Below, piece after piece: positions 1 through 8,455 of a stretch of DNA of 25,261 nucleotides. The notes beneath the pieces are model-generated. The model ran no database searches. It saw only the letters and a list, made by a program, of their open reading frames with translations, and was not told the DNA's origin. The stretch is taken from assembly GCA_002770955.1 (NCBI GenBank), contig PCUH01000168.1, positions 1-25,261 of the forward strand, read 5' to 3'. The position numbers and the translations under genes are program-made. Origin of the DNA: Flavobacteriales bacterium CG18_big_fil_WC_8_21_14_2_50_32_9 (GTDB lineage: Bacteria; Bacteroidota; Bacteroidia; Flavobacteriales_E; Vicingaceae). Numbering within the stretch: position 1 is the stretch's first letter; each line of letters begins with the position of its first letter.

Positions 1-1042
1 CTGTAAATGTTAAGTTTGAAGCTACAGATAATTGTCGTAACCCTGTTGAAGTGCTTGTGCTATTTAATGTAGCATCCATTCTTACTTTCTGACCAGCAGA
101 AAACATATTTTGACAACTGTTGTAGCTCATATAATTTTCTATTTGATCTAATACATTTGTTCCGTAAAAATCTCCTGTTGGAATGTTATTACAAGAGTTT
201 TGCGTTGTTGGACAACCAAAAGTTGATGTTGACACAGGAGGAGTATCTGCTATAGCATCACCACCACCTGTTCCGTTATTGCTACACCCTCCTTGAAAAG
301 TATGTAATAAACCAAAGCAATGCCCTATTTCATGGCTTAAAGTTCTGTCATTTCTTCCAACAAAATTATGATCTACAACAACTCCAAACGTATTATTAAT
401 ACCCGATTGAGGAAATTGAGCATAACCAGCAATAATTCCACCACCACTTGGAGCTCCTCCAATGTTCACTACTGTCCATATATTAAAATATTTTTTAGTG
501 TCCCATCTACTTACATTCTTTACAGCATCACCAGCGTCAACACTAAGCGAAGATTCTACCCTTACGATACCTTCTGTACAATTTCCATTAGGGTCTTTGT
601 GTGCTAATCTAAATTCTACTTTTGCATCAACAGCAACAGGTGCAAATGGAGCATTGGTAGTATTTCTTGTTTGTGAAGTATCACTATTTAAACGTCTAAA
701 ATCTTCATTTAATCTTAAAATGGCATCATCAATGTCTTGTTTAGAAACATATCCTTGACCATTAAAAGTTAAAACATGAAAAACTACTGGAATAATAAAA
801 TTAGGAGTTTTGTCATTTGTTCCTCCTTTTTTTTCATTTTGACCAGAATGTGTTCGAGTGTACTCCTGAACATATTCTTCAAATAGTCGATGTTGCTCTT
901 GTAAGGCAGGATTATTTTCTAAAAGAGCTTCGTTGTGTTGGTCTGCACCACACCATTCTCCGTTTCGTGCTACTTGAGCATTGCTATTAAATGAAAATAG
1001 TGCAACAGAAACAATAAGCAAGGTTTTTTTGATTGAAATCAT
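1..1042 (-). CDS. Secreted M43 zinc metalloprotease (cytophagalysin/pappalysin type), C-terminus outside window
   Basis: An open frame runs from ATG 1042-1040 to the window edge without a stop (347 codons), so the C-terminus is missing. The N-terminus, MISIKKTLLIVSVALFSFN followed by SNA-Q, is a Sec signal peptide with likely cleavage after Ala22. The extended zinc motif HEIGHCFGLLH lies at residues 237-247 (bases 302-334): His237, His241 and His247 bind zinc and Glu238 is the catalytic base. A downstream NYMSY segment is the Met-turn expected for metzincins. The pro-region contains a free Cys (GEWCG, about residue 31), which could act as a cysteine switch; that is inference. Known family members are exported endopeptidases, and in Bacteroidota many carry a C-terminal T9SS sorting domain, which cannot be seen here. 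No TAnnTTTG box is evident upstream. Plus-strand frames at 368-607 and 462-758 are shadows of this gene. Confidence 0.93.
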   Translation of the reverse strand, partial: MISIKKTLLIVSVALFSFNSNAQVARNGEWCGADQHNEALLENNPALQEQHRLFEEYVQEYTRTHSGQNEKKGGTNDKTPNFIIPVVFHVLTFNGQGYVSKQDIDDAILRLNEDFRRLNSDTSQTRNTTNAPFAPVAVDAKVEFRLAHKDPNGNCTEGIVRVESSLSVDAGDAVKNVSRWDTKKYFNIWTVVNIGGAPSGGGIIAGYAQFPQSGINNTFGVVVDHNFVGRNDRTLSHEIGHCFGLLHTFQGGCSNNGTGGGDAIADTPPVSTSTFGCPTTQNSCNNIPTGDFYGTNVLDQIENYMSYNSCQNMFSAGQKVRMDATLNSTSTSTGLRQLSVASNLTFT

Positions 1043-1200
1043 AATTTATTTATTAGTTAATTGTTATATTATTTTAGTTATGTTCACAAACTTAATCATT
1101 AAATCGTAAGTTTTAAAGTTATTTTAAATCCTACTATTAGAAAGCTAAAAGTAGAAATTATATGTTTCGATTAGAGGAAATACTAAAATTTTCTTTGGAA

Positions 1201-1917
1201 TTAAGCTAATTCTCTTACAGAACAGATTGTTTTATTGTGTAATTTTTGGTCAAAAATAAATGCATACACTTGCTTTGCAGTTTCGTTAGGGTTACTTAAA
1301 TCCCCATTATTTTTATATTCGATAAATCGTTCAATGTTTGAAAAATTAGCTTTATCTGCTTTGCGAATCTCGTCTTGCATAGATGTATCAATAATACCAG
1401 GAGCCAAACTTATTATGTTGGTATTTATATTGTTATCTTCTAATTCGGTTTTAAAAACCAAACTTAACATATCTAATCCAGCTTTTGAAGCACAATAAAC
1501 ACTCCAACCGTCAATTGGGCTTCTTCCAGCTCCTGAACTAATGTTAACAACCAACTTTTGGAGGGTGTTGTTGTAGGTATTAAAAAATTGATTAATAAGC
1601 AGTGTTGGAGCAATAAGGTTAATGTTGTAAGTGGAAATAATTTTTTCAGCATCGAGGTTTCCTAAGTGTTTAATATCACCAACAATTCCAGCATTATTTA
1701 CTAAAGTAATAGCTGTTGCATCCTTTAATGCTGGGTATTGAAATTGTTGAACAGCATCTAAATCGGCTAAATCAAGTTTTAAATGTCGAAATTGTTGGTG
1801 ACATATATTATTTGTTCTGGAAATTCCATAAACAAAGTTGTTTTTATCACTTAATACTAATTCTGTTAGGGATTTCCCTAAGCCTTTACTCGAGCCTGTG
1901 ATAAAAAAATAATGCAT
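1201..1917 (-). CDS. Short-chain dehydrogenase/reductase (SDR), benzil/sepiapterin-reductase-like
   Basis: The 238-residue protein is a classical SDR. The NAD(P)-binding glycine motif TGSSKGLG lies at residues 7-14 and the structural NNAG at 74-77. The catalytic tetrad is visible as Asn100, Ser127/128, Tyr141 and Lys145 (YCASK). The overall pattern, including the PGIIDTSMQ segment after the active site, resembles bacterial YueD-like (S)-benzoin-forming benzil reductases and sepiapterin reductases, but the substrate cannot be read from the sequence. The ATG at 1917 lies only 5 nt after the stop of the upstream trans-sulfuration gene, so the two are probably co-transcribed. A short perfect inverted repeat (GAATTA-AGC-TAATTC, 1198-1212) overlaps the stop codon, but no U-tract follows, so it is not a convincing terminator. 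Confidence 0.88.
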   Translation of the reverse strand: MHYFFITGSSKGLGKSLTELVLSDKNNFVYGISRTNNICHQQFRHLKLDLADLDAVQQFQYPALKDATAITLVNNAGIVGDIKHLGNLDAEKIISTYNINLIAPTLLINQFFNTYNNTLQKLVVNISSGAGRSPIDGWSVYCASKAGLDMLSLVFKTELEDNNINTNIISLAPGIIDTSMQDEIRKADKANFSNIERFIEYKNNGDLSNPNETAKQVYAFIFDQKLHNKTICSVRELA

Positions 1918-1922
1918 AATTT

Positions 1923-3074
1923 TTAGTTTAATGCGTTGGCTAAATCTGCTAATAAATCATCTACATCTTCAACCCCAACACTTAGTCTTATTAGTGAATC
2001 AACAACTCCAGTTTTTTCTCTTTCTGCTTTTGGAATAGCAGCGTGAGTCATTGTTGCTGGGTGTCCGATTAAAGATTCTACACCACCCAACGATTCTGCT
2101 AAAGCAAAAATCTCTACTTTTTTAACAACATTCAACGCATCTTCTAATTTATTTCCTTTTAATGTAAAAGAAACCATTCCACCAAAACCTCTCATTTGAG
2201 CTTTAGCAATAGCATGATTTGGGTGAGTAGGTAGTCCAGGCCAATATACCTTATCCACTTTAGGATGTGTGTTTAAAAATTCAGCTATCTTTTTTCCATT
2301 TTCACAATGTCTTTGCACTCTTAAATGCAATGTTTTTATACCTCGAAGCACTAAAAAAGCATCTTGTGGGCCACAAACAGCACCACTGCTATTTTGAATT
2401 CTGTAGATTTCTTTTGCTAATTTTTCATCATTTACCACTAATGCTCCCATTACTACATCAGAGTGTCCTCCAAGATATTTAGTAACGGAATGCATTACTA
2501 TATCAGCACCTAAATCTAATGGATTTTGAAGGTAAGGAGTTGCAAAAGTATTGTCAACTGCTAATAAAATGTTATTCTTTTTAGCAATTACAGCAACAGC
2601 TTTAATGTCAATAATATTCATCATTGGGTTGGTTGGTGTTTCTACCCATATAAGTTTTGTATTGGCATTTATTTTTTCTTCAATGGCTTTGGTGTTGTGC
2701 ATAGGCACAAAGTGAAATTTAATACCATATTTTTCAAATATAGTAGTGAAAATACGATAAGAACCTCCATATAAATCATTGGTAGAAATGACTTCATCTC
2801 CAGGGTTAAGCATTTTAATCACACAATCCATTGCTGCTAATCCAGAACCGAAACAAGCTCCAAATTTTCCATTTTCTATGGCGGCTAAATTTTTTTCTAA
2901 AGCGTGACGGGTGGGGTTTAATGTTCTAGAATATTCATACCCTTTGTGGTTTCCTACACCATCTTGAACATAAGTTGATGTTTGATAAATAGGAGTCATA
3001 ATTGCTCCTGTTGCTGGGTCTGGTTCTAGTCCTGCGTGAATGGCTTTTGTGCCAAATTTCATTTCTTTTTGCAT
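1923..3074 (-). CDS. metB: PLP-dependent trans-sulfuration enzyme, cystathionine gamma-synthase type
   Basis: This is a Cys/Met metabolism PLP-dependent enzyme of 383 residues from the chosen start. The signature DIVMHSVTKYLGGHS contains the Schiff-base lysine (Lys199). Other family motifs are YSRTLNPTR near the N-terminus, SGLAAMD, the cofactor-stacking Tyr in DLYGGSYR, ETPTNP, VDNTFATPYLQ, and a C-terminal SLGGVESLIGHPATMTHA loop very like that of E. coli MetB. The likely role is condensing an activated homoserine with cysteine to cystathionine. Cystathionine gamma-lyase or homocysteine-synthase activity cannot be excluded, because the fold and motifs are shared. The frame can be extended to a TTG at 3119, but that segment overlaps a TACCTTTG promoter box (3103-3110). 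ATG 3074 or ATG 3062 is therefore the real start. The SDR gene follows after 5 nt. Confidence 0.87.
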   Translation of the reverse strand: MQKEMKFGTKAIHAGLEPDPATGAIMTPIYQTSTYVQDGVGNHKGYEYSRTLNPTRHALEKNLAAIENGKFGACFGSGLAAMDCVIKMLNPGDEVISTNDLYGGSYRIFTTIFEKYGIKFHFVPMHNTKAIEEKINANTKLIWVETPTNPMMNIIDIKAVAVIAKKNNILLAVDNTFATPYLQNPLDLGADIVMHSVTKYLGGHSDVVMGALVVNDEKLAKEIYRIQNSSGAVCGPQDAFLVLRGIKTLHLRVQRHCENGKKIAEFLNTHPKVDKVYWPGLPTHPNHAIAKAQMRGFGGMVSFTLKGNKLEDALNVVKKVEIFALAESLGGVESLIGHPATMTHAAIPKAEREKTGVVDSLIRLSVGVEDVDDLLADLANALN

Positions 3075-3102
3075 GATTTTATCTGGTTTTTTAGTGTTTT
3101 CA

Positions 3103-3110
3103 CAAAGGTA
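3103..3110 (-). promoter_or_regulatory. Bacteroidota -7 promoter box (TACCTTTG) of the metB-SDR operon
   Basis: On the minus strand the sequence reads TACCTTTG, an exact match to the Bacteroidota TAnnTTTG element. It lies 28 nt upstream of ATG 3074. No clear TTTG -33 element is seen at the usual spacing. It argues against the TTG-extended start at 3119. Confidence 0.6.
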
Positions 3111-3119
3111 AGTAAACAA

Positions 3120-3506
3120 ACTCGTACTTTGAAATTATACTCAAACTTAGTAGCTTTTCGTTAGAAAAGATAGTTAGTTTGAGTAGTACTCACAACCATT
3201 GGACTTATTTTAAATACGAGCTATGAGTTTGAGTAGTACTCACAACTAAATCGCTAACTATTTTCTGATTCGCCTCAGGCGTAGGTTGCGGTATAGTAGC
3301 TATTTCTTTAGTTGGGTGTTGTAAATCTTACCTAAATTATAATTTTCAGATTATAAAATTGTTTAAAGTTAGGGAAGAATTGAAGATTTTATTCCTCTCC
3401 TCCGCTGCAGCAAGCGTCCACGCTTGTGGTGTATTTACCAAACCAATCATTTCTATTTATTTTTAAATCAAGCATAAATTTACTAAACCTTTTGCATTAC
3501 AAAAAC
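3120..3506. repeat. Repeat-rich intergenic region with foldback and palindromes
   Basis: No credible gene lies here. The stretch holds a 21-bp direct repeat (3176-3196 and 3226-3246, exactly 50 bp apart). Each copy contains the 13-bp palindrome TGAGTAGTACTCA (3180-3192 and 3230-3242). The pair is enclosed by inverted arms: 3163-3177 and 3254-3266 are complementary over 13 bp with a 2-nt bulge. Further on are CGCCTCAGGCG (3271-3281), GCTGCAGC (3404-3411) and the hairpin CAAGCG-TCCA-CGCTTG (3411-3426), all GC-rich islands in AT-rich DNA. It looks like a small non-coding repeat element or several intergenic repeats side by side. It separates the end of the gmd operon from the metB operon. Confidence 0.6.
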
Positions 3507-4409
3507 CTATTCATCAAAAAACTGATAATCAAACTGCAAAATAGTTATAAATTCTGTGGCTATTTCTTTGGTAAGTTGTGCTGTTAAAAGCATTTTTCCA
3601 TCATATAAAAATTGGGTAGAGGTTTTGTAAACCTCATTTTCATATGTTTTTATTTCTATTAGATTGCCTATTTCATCATAAATAAAAACTTCTTTTTTAG
3701 TAATTCCTTCAATTAAGTTGGGAGTTGTTTGTTTTTCTGCTAATCTTCCTGTTTCGTTGTAGGAAAATGTAGTTTTCGATTTATTGTTTCCAATGATATA
3801 TTTACTGTACACTTCAATTAAATAGCCCAATGAATCGTAATAAAAAAAGGTTTCTTTATAACTTTTTCGATAATTATTATAGGTAATTTTTTTGGTTTGA
3901 AATGCATTCATTTTTTGATACGCAAAACTATCACTTGTAATGATATACTGTTTTTTTAGCTCAAATTCATTTTTGGTGGGAGAGTTGTTTTCATCTCGGT
4001 AGTATGTTTCTTTGATAATATTATTAGTTGCATCATAAGTATATTGGTAAGAAAAATAACCCTGATTGTCTGTTTTTCTTTTAGTGATAATTTTCTTATC
4101 ATTATCATATTCAAACGAAATTACGCTGGTATCTTTTTTTGTTGTTTGGGTTAAAAAAGTAGTATATTGTTGTTGAAGCATTCCATTAGTATTGAATTCA
4201 TAATAAAAATCAAGGTCTTTTTTTCTGATGATATCTTTTACTTTTTTGGAAGACCAACTGCCTGAAATGATTTTGATTTTGTTGCTTTTTATGAAAGATT
4301 CATTAAAAAAGGATTCTTCTCCAAAAAGGGTTTTATGAGCGTCTAAAATTTGAGAACTACCCAAATGGAAAGAAAATAAAAGGAATACAATCAATAGGTA
4401 CTTTTTCAT
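3507..4409 (-). CDS. Secreted protein with YD-like repeats, function unknown
   Basis: I do not recognise a named family. The 300-residue protein begins with a clear Sec signal peptide (MKKYLLIVFLLFSFHLGSSQ, cleavage around residue 19/20), so it is periplasmic or exported. From about residue 100 onward it consists of loosely repeated beta-hairpin units carrying a YD-type motif: TYDATNN (124-130), YYDSLGYL (190-197), SYNETGRL (216-223), IYDEIGNL (243-250) and LYD (268-270). These resemble the Tyr-Asp repeats of RHS/YD proteins, but the protein has no toxin-like C-terminus and is far smaller. It starts 15 nt after fcl ends and is probably the last gene of the gmd-fcl operon, although a functional link to fucose metabolism is not shown. 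Confidence 0.72.
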   Translation of the reverse strand: MKKYLLIVFLLFSFHLGSSQILDAHKTLFGEESFFNESFIKSNKIKIISGSWSSKKVKDIIRKKDLDFYYEFNTNGMLQQQYTTFLTQTTKKDTSVISFEYDNDKKIITKRKTDNQGYFSYQYTYDATNNIIKETYYRDENNSPTKNEFELKKQYIITSDSFAYQKMNAFQTKKITYNNYRKSYKETFFYYDSLGYLIEVYSKYIIGNNKSKTTFSYNETGRLAEKQTTPNLIEGITKKEVFIYDEIGNLIEIKTYENEVYKTSTQFLYDGKMLLTAQLTKEIATEFITILQFDYQFFDE

Positions 4410-4424
4410 TTTACTGATACTGAA

Positions 4425-5351
4425 TTAGAAGAGGTTCTTTACCTCAGCATAAATTTTTTTTATCCCTTCTTGGAGTTCAATTTTATGTTTCCAGCCTAAA
4501 GAATGAATTTTAGATACATTCATTAATTTTCGTGGGGTTCCATCTGGTTTGGAGGGGTTGAATGTGAGTTCTCCTTCATAACCAACAATGTTTTTTATTA
4601 GCATTGCTAACTCTTTTATGGAAATATCTACCCCTGCACCAACATTCACAAATTGCTCTTTATTGTAATTCTCCATTAAAAAAAGACACGCTTCTGCCAA
4701 ATCATCTACATGTAAAAATTCTCTCAACGGAGTACCCGTTCCCCATACTTCAACTTGAGGTAAGTTTTCTTTTTTTGCAGTATGGAATTTTCGAATTAAT
4801 GCGGGAAGAACATGGGAGTTATTCAAATCGTAATTATCGTTTGGTCCATATAAATTGGTGGGCATTGCCGAAATAAAATTACATCCGTATTGTCTTCTAT
4901 AAGACTCACAAAGTTTGATTCCTGCAATTTTGGCAATGGCGTAAGGTTCATTAGTTTCTTCTAATAATCCAGACAATAAATATGCTTCTTTGAGTGGCTG
5001 AGGAGCCATTTTAGGATAAATACAAGAAGAGCCTAAAAATAATAATTTAGTTACTTTATTGGTGTAAGAAGCATGAATAATATTAGCTTCTATCATTAAA
5101 TTTTGATAAAGAAAATCTGCTCTATACGTATTGTTGGCTTGAATACCACCTACTTTTGCCGCAGCTAAAAAAACATAGGCTGGTTTTTCTGTTTCAAAAA
5201 AACGATTAACAGCAGCTTGGTTGGTTAAATCCAGTTCTTTAGAACTTCTGGTTAAAAGGGTAGTAAAACCATTTTTTTGAAGTTGTCGAACTATGGCAGA
5301 ACCTACCATTCCATTGTGACCAGCAACATAAATTTTATCAGATTTATTCAT
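4425..5351 (-). CDS. fcl: GDP-L-fucose synthase (GDP-4-keto-6-deoxymannose epimerase/reductase)
   Basis: This 308-residue extended SDR converts GDP-4-keto-6-deoxy-D-mannose to GDP-L-fucose with NADPH. The nucleotide-binding motif GHNGMVG lies at residues 11-17. Catalytic residues line up with those of E. coli WcaG, offset by one: Ser108, Cys110, Tyr137, Lys141 and His180. Other family blocks are LGSSCIYP and MPTNLYGPNDNYD. Its length is typical of the family. The start ATG (5351-5349) overlaps the TAA of gmd by 8 nt, so the two consecutive pathway enzymes are translationally coupled. GDP-fucose would feed surface polysaccharide or glycan synthesis; no glycosyltransferases are present in this window. 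Confidence 0.95.
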   Translation of the reverse strand: MNKSDKIYVAGHNGMVGSAIVRQLQKNGFTTLLTRSSKELDLTNQAAVNRFFETEKPAYVFLAAAKVGGIQANNTYRADFLYQNLMIEANIIHASYTNKVTKLLFLGSSCIYPKMAPQPLKEAYLLSGLLEETNEPYAIAKIAGIKLCESYRRQYGCNFISAMPTNLYGPNDNYDLNNSHVLPALIRKFHTAKKENLPQVEVWGTGTPLREFLHVDDLAEACLFLMENYNKEQFVNVGAGVDISIKELAMLIKNIVGYEGELTFNPSKPDGTPRKLMNVSKIHSLGWKHKIELQEGIKKIYAEVKNLF

Positions 5352-6435
5352 TGTAATTCATTACATCATGTCCACCTTCGAGCAAATATTTGTCTCTTTT
5401 AAATAAAGTTAAATCAGATTGAACCATGTCTTTTACTAATTCTTGTAATTTATATTTTGGCTTCCACCCTAGATTTTTAAATGCTTTTGAAGCATCTCCA
5501 ACTAATAAATCTACTTCTGTAGGTCTAAAATATTTTGGGTCAATTTCAATAAGAATGTCTCCAGTTTCGGCATTTATTCCTTTTTCGTCAACATCTTTAC
5601 CTTCCCATTTTACTTTAATATCCACTTCATTAAAAGCCATAGTAATAAAATCTCTTACAGAAGTGGTTTCTCCTGTAGCTAACACATAATCTTCAGGCGT
5701 TTCTTGTTGCAACATTAGCCACATCCCTTCCACATAATCTTTTGCATGTCCCCAATCTCTTTTGGCGTCAATATTTCCTAGAAAAATCTTTTTTTGCATG
5801 CCTAATTTTATTCTAGCAACGCCTCTAGTAATTTTTCGTGTAACAAAAGTTTCTCCTCTTATAGGACTTTCATGATTAAATAAAATTCCATTACAAGCGA
5901 ACATTCCGTAAGCTTCACGATAGTTTTTTGTTATCCAAAAAGCATATAATTTAGCAACAGCATAAGGGCTTCTGGGATAAAAGGGTGTATTTTCAGTTTG
6001 AGGTACTTCTTGCACTTTTCCATACAACTCGGAAGTGGAAGCTTGATAGAACTTAGTTTTCTTTTCAAGTTTTAATATACGAATAGCTTCTAACACTCTT
6101 AAAGCACCAACAGCATCAGAGTTGGCAGTATATTCAGGAGTTTCAAACGAAACTTTCACATGCGATTGTGCTGCTAAGTTATAAATTTCATCAGGCTGTA
6201 CCTCTTGAATAATTTTAATAATGTTGGTGGAGTCAGTCATGTCTCCATAGTGCAAAATAAATTTTACATTTTGTTCATGTAAATCTGTATAAAGATGGTC
6301 TATTCTAGCCGTATTAAAGAGTGAGCTTCTTCTTTTTATACCATGTACTTCATAGCCTTTTTTAAGCAATAGTTCGGCTAAATAAGCACCATCTTGTCCT
6401 GTAACTCCTGTTATTAATGCAACTTTTTTTGACAT
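5344..6435 (-). CDS. gmd: GDP-mannose 4,6-dehydratase
   Basis: This 363-residue extended SDR makes the first committed step to GDP-L-fucose, producing GDP-4-keto-6-deoxy-D-mannose from GDP-mannose. The NADP-binding motif GVTGQDG lies at residues 10-16, followed by HGIKRRSS, which is typical of Gmd. The active-site region QASTSELYG gives Thr134 and Glu136, and SPYAVAK gives Tyr158 and Lys162. The NHESPIRGETFVTRKI block and KRDWGHAKDYVEGMW are also diagnostic. It is the first gene after the terminator at 6473-6511, so it must have its own promoter in the 40 nt before ATG 6435. A TATTATTG sequence there resembles but does not match the TAnnTTTG box. Confidence 0.96.
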   Translation of the reverse strand: MSKKVALITGVTGQDGAYLAELLLKKGYEVHGIKRRSSLFNTARIDHLYTDLHEQNVKFILHYGDMTDSTNIIKIIQEVQPDEIYNLAAQSHVKVSFETPEYTANSDAVGALRVLEAIRILKLEKKTKFYQASTSELYGKVQEVPQTENTPFYPRSPYAVAKLYAFWITKNYREAYGMFACNGILFNHESPIRGETFVTRKITRGVARIKLGMQKKIFLGNIDAKRDWGHAKDYVEGMWLMLQQETPEDYVLATGETTSVRDFITMAFNEVDIKVKWEGKDVDEKGINAETGDILIEIDPKYFRPTEVDLLVGDASKAFKNLGWKPKYKLQELVKDMVQSDLTLFKRDKYLLEGGHDVMNYNE

Positions 6436-6472
6436 AATTTTAATTTTTTACAATAATACTAATTCTTACAAT

Positions 6473-6511
6473 AAAAAAAACATCCTATTCAGCTTAATAG
6501 GATGTTTTTTT
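6473..6511 (-). terminator. Rho-independent terminator (bidirectional form)
   Basis: A perfect 9-bp stem CATCCTATT/AATAGGATG (6481-6489 and 6496-6504) has a 6-nt loop. It is flanked by eight A (6473-6480) and seven T (6505-6511), so it could work on both strands. It sits 22 nt past the stop of the substrate-binding protein gene and before gmd, separating the two minus-strand units. Confidence 0.88.
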
Positions 6512-6533
6512 AAATTCTTTTGTTATTTTAATA

Positions 6534-8264
6534 TTATTCTTCTTTATCAAAATAAACAGCAGTCATGTCTCGATATTCCATAGCGTTTGCTGGGAAATTT
6601 TTAACATATACTTGAAGTAAACGCGTATTTTCATCATAGAAAATAGGGAGTGTTGCAGCATCATCAACGGCTATTTGATCTGCCTGACGGTATAACTCCA
6701 TTCGTTTTTCTGTATTAGGCTCTCTTAAAGCAGCATTAAACACTTCATCAAATTTTGCACTTTGGTAACGAACAGCATTGATATAAGATTTGCTAGAAAT
6801 ATCTCCAGGAACATGTTCTCCATAAAGTAAGTTTAAGAAATTTTCTGGGTCAGGATAATCAGCTATCCATCCTGATCTCCAAAAAAGAGCTTTTCCTGTT
6901 TCTAGGTTTTCTAAATGTTGCGCAAATTGCATTTGTTCGATAGTTATTTTAATATTTAAATTTTCTGAAAGCATTTTTTGAACAACTTCAGCAACTTGCA
7001 CATTTCTATCTCCTCCACCTGGATTGATTTGAAGAATAATTTCAGGAAATCCTTTACCGTTTGGAAATCCTGCAGCAGCTAAGTGTTCTTTTGCTTTTTC
7101 TGGAGAATAAGCATAACCTTTAACATTTTCATAATCATAACCTTTAAATGGAGGAACAATTCCATTAATAGCAGGTCTTCCCTCTCCTTTTAGTGTGTAA
7201 TTCACAATAGATTCTTTGTCAACAGCGTAGTTAAATGCTTTTCTAACATCTATGTTATTAAATGGAGGGAGTTTATGTTGTAAACCTAAATAAAATACAC
7301 TCATGGCAGGAACAACTTGCATAACATAAGGTTTGTTTCCGCCTTTTTTTGCTTCATCTAATTCTCCTACAACATCATCAATCATTTCAAGAGGCAATCT
7401 AAAAACCATATCTAAGTTTCCTTTTTTAAATTCCAATAACTCTGCTTTTTTCTCTTTAATAAAAGAAAATTTAATTCCATCTAAGTAAGGCAATTGATTG
7501 CCGTAAGAATCAACACCCCAATAGTTTGGATTTCTTTCAAGAATAACTGTTTCTGATTCTTTAATTTTTTTAACTTGAAATGGACCTGTTCCTACACAAT
7601 TTGTTCGCATATCAATACCGTACATATCAACAGCTTCTTTTGGAAAAACTGAACAAGAAATATGACTTACGATGTTTAAAAAACCTGCAAATGGATATAC
7701 CAATTGAATTTCTAATGTGTGATTGTCGATAACTTTAATTCCAGCAACTCCACCTGATAAAGGAGATTTTTTTACAGTAGATTCATAATATTCATTAGAT
7801 CCAACTACTTTGTCTTTAAATAACCAAAACATTTGATTTGAAGGGTCGGATTCGCAAATCTTTTCTAAAGAATATTTAAAATCATTTGCAGTAACTTCTC
7901 TACCTTTCCCGTCTTTAAAACAAGGATTATCATGAAATTTCACACCTTTTCTTAAATGAAAAGTGAATTTCGTTGCATCATCACTTATTTCCCATTTTTC
8001 AGCTAATGCTGGTAATATGATGGATAAATCTTCTTGGTCTAATTTAACTAATCCTTGATATACTTGGTTAGCTATTCGATGAGATACTACTTCAGTAATA
8101 TTGGGGGGATATAAACTTCTGAAGTCTTCAGTTTCATTTACTTTGAAAACACCACCATATTTCACATCACCTAATGCTGTTTGATTTTGTTTGTTGTTCG
8201 TATTGTCACCACCACAACCAATGATTAGTGCTATTGAAAAGGCTAAATAAACTATTTTTTTCAT
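6534..8264 (-). CDS. Peptide/oligopeptide ABC transporter substrate-binding lipoprotein (SBP family 5)
   Basis: The protein is 576 residues from the chosen start. It opens with a lipoprotein signal, MKKIVYLAFSIALIIGC, with lipobox I-I-G-C and acylated Cys17. The family 5 solute-binding fold is shown by LSIILPALAEKWEISDDATKFTFHLRKG-type segments near the N-terminal lobe, VGTGPFQVK, RKAFNYAVDKESIV, and the C-terminal SGWIADYPDPENFLNLLYG block. The likely role is capturing peptides or similar solutes at the membrane surface. No permease or ATPase genes are adjacent, so its transporter partners must be elsewhere. The frame extends to a TTG at 8288, but that lies in the TATATTTG promoter box, so ATG 8264 is preferred. 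Confidence 0.9.
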   Translation of the reverse strand: MKKIVYLAFSIALIIGCGGDNTNNKQNQTALGDVKYGGVFKVNETEDFRSLYPPNITEVVSHRIANQVYQGLVKLDQEDLSIILPALAEKWEISDDATKFTFHLRKGVKFHDNPCFKDGKGREVTANDFKYSLEKICESDPSNQMFWLFKDKVVGSNEYYESTVKKSPLSGGVAGIKVIDNHTLEIQLVYPFAGFLNIVSHISCSVFPKEAVDMYGIDMRTNCVGTGPFQVKKIKESETVILERNPNYWGVDSYGNQLPYLDGIKFSFIKEKKAELLEFKKGNLDMVFRLPLEMIDDVVGELDEAKKGGNKPYVMQVVPAMSVFYLGLQHKLPPFNNIDVRKAFNYAVDKESIVNYTLKGEGRPAINGIVPPFKGYDYENVKGYAYSPEKAKEHLAAAGFPNGKGFPEIILQINPGGGDRNVQVAEVVQKMLSENLNIKITIEQMQFAQHLENLETGKALFWRSGWIADYPDPENFLNLLYGEHVPGDISSKSYINAVRYQSAKFDEVFNAALREPNTEKRMELYRQADQIAVDDAATLPIFYDENTRLLQVYVKNFPANAMEYRDMTAVYFDKEE

Positions 8265-8285
8265 GCTATTTATTTTTTTAAAAGG

Positions 8286-8293
8286 CAAATATA
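8286..8293 (-). promoter_or_regulatory. -7 promoter box (TATATTTG) of the SBP gene
   Basis: The minus strand reads TATATTTG, an exact TAnnTTTG match, 21 nt before ATG 8264. No clear -33 TTTG is seen. The roughly 190-bp gap to the divergent barrel gene (8265-8455) holds no other recognisable element. Confidence 0.55.
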
Positions 8294-8455
8294 GTTAATA
8301 GATAAGAATATACTAAATTAATTTTAAAAATAAATGTATATTTTATTTATGGTTTGTATTTTTTTGATACTAAATTCACAATTTTATAGTTGATTAGCCG
8401 AGTTGTATATTATTGGTTTTTTTGTAAGTTTATCCTTAAATTATTAATACCATCA

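Noticed and set aside
368..758. Two overlapping plus-strand frames of 79 and 98 codons
   Set aside because: They lie entirely within the minus-strand M43 protease, whose zinc motif and Met-turn are clear; their translations show no family features.
3075..3119. N-terminal extension of the trans-sulfuration enzyme from a TTG at 3119
   Set aside because: The extension overlaps a TACCTTTG promoter box and has no homology-like features; ATG 3074 or 3062 fits the family's N-terminus.
3411..3426. CAAGCG-TCCA-CGCTTG hairpin as a terminator of the gmd operon
   Set aside because: No T-run follows on the minus strand and it lies 80 nt past the last stop, so I kept it as a repeat feature only.
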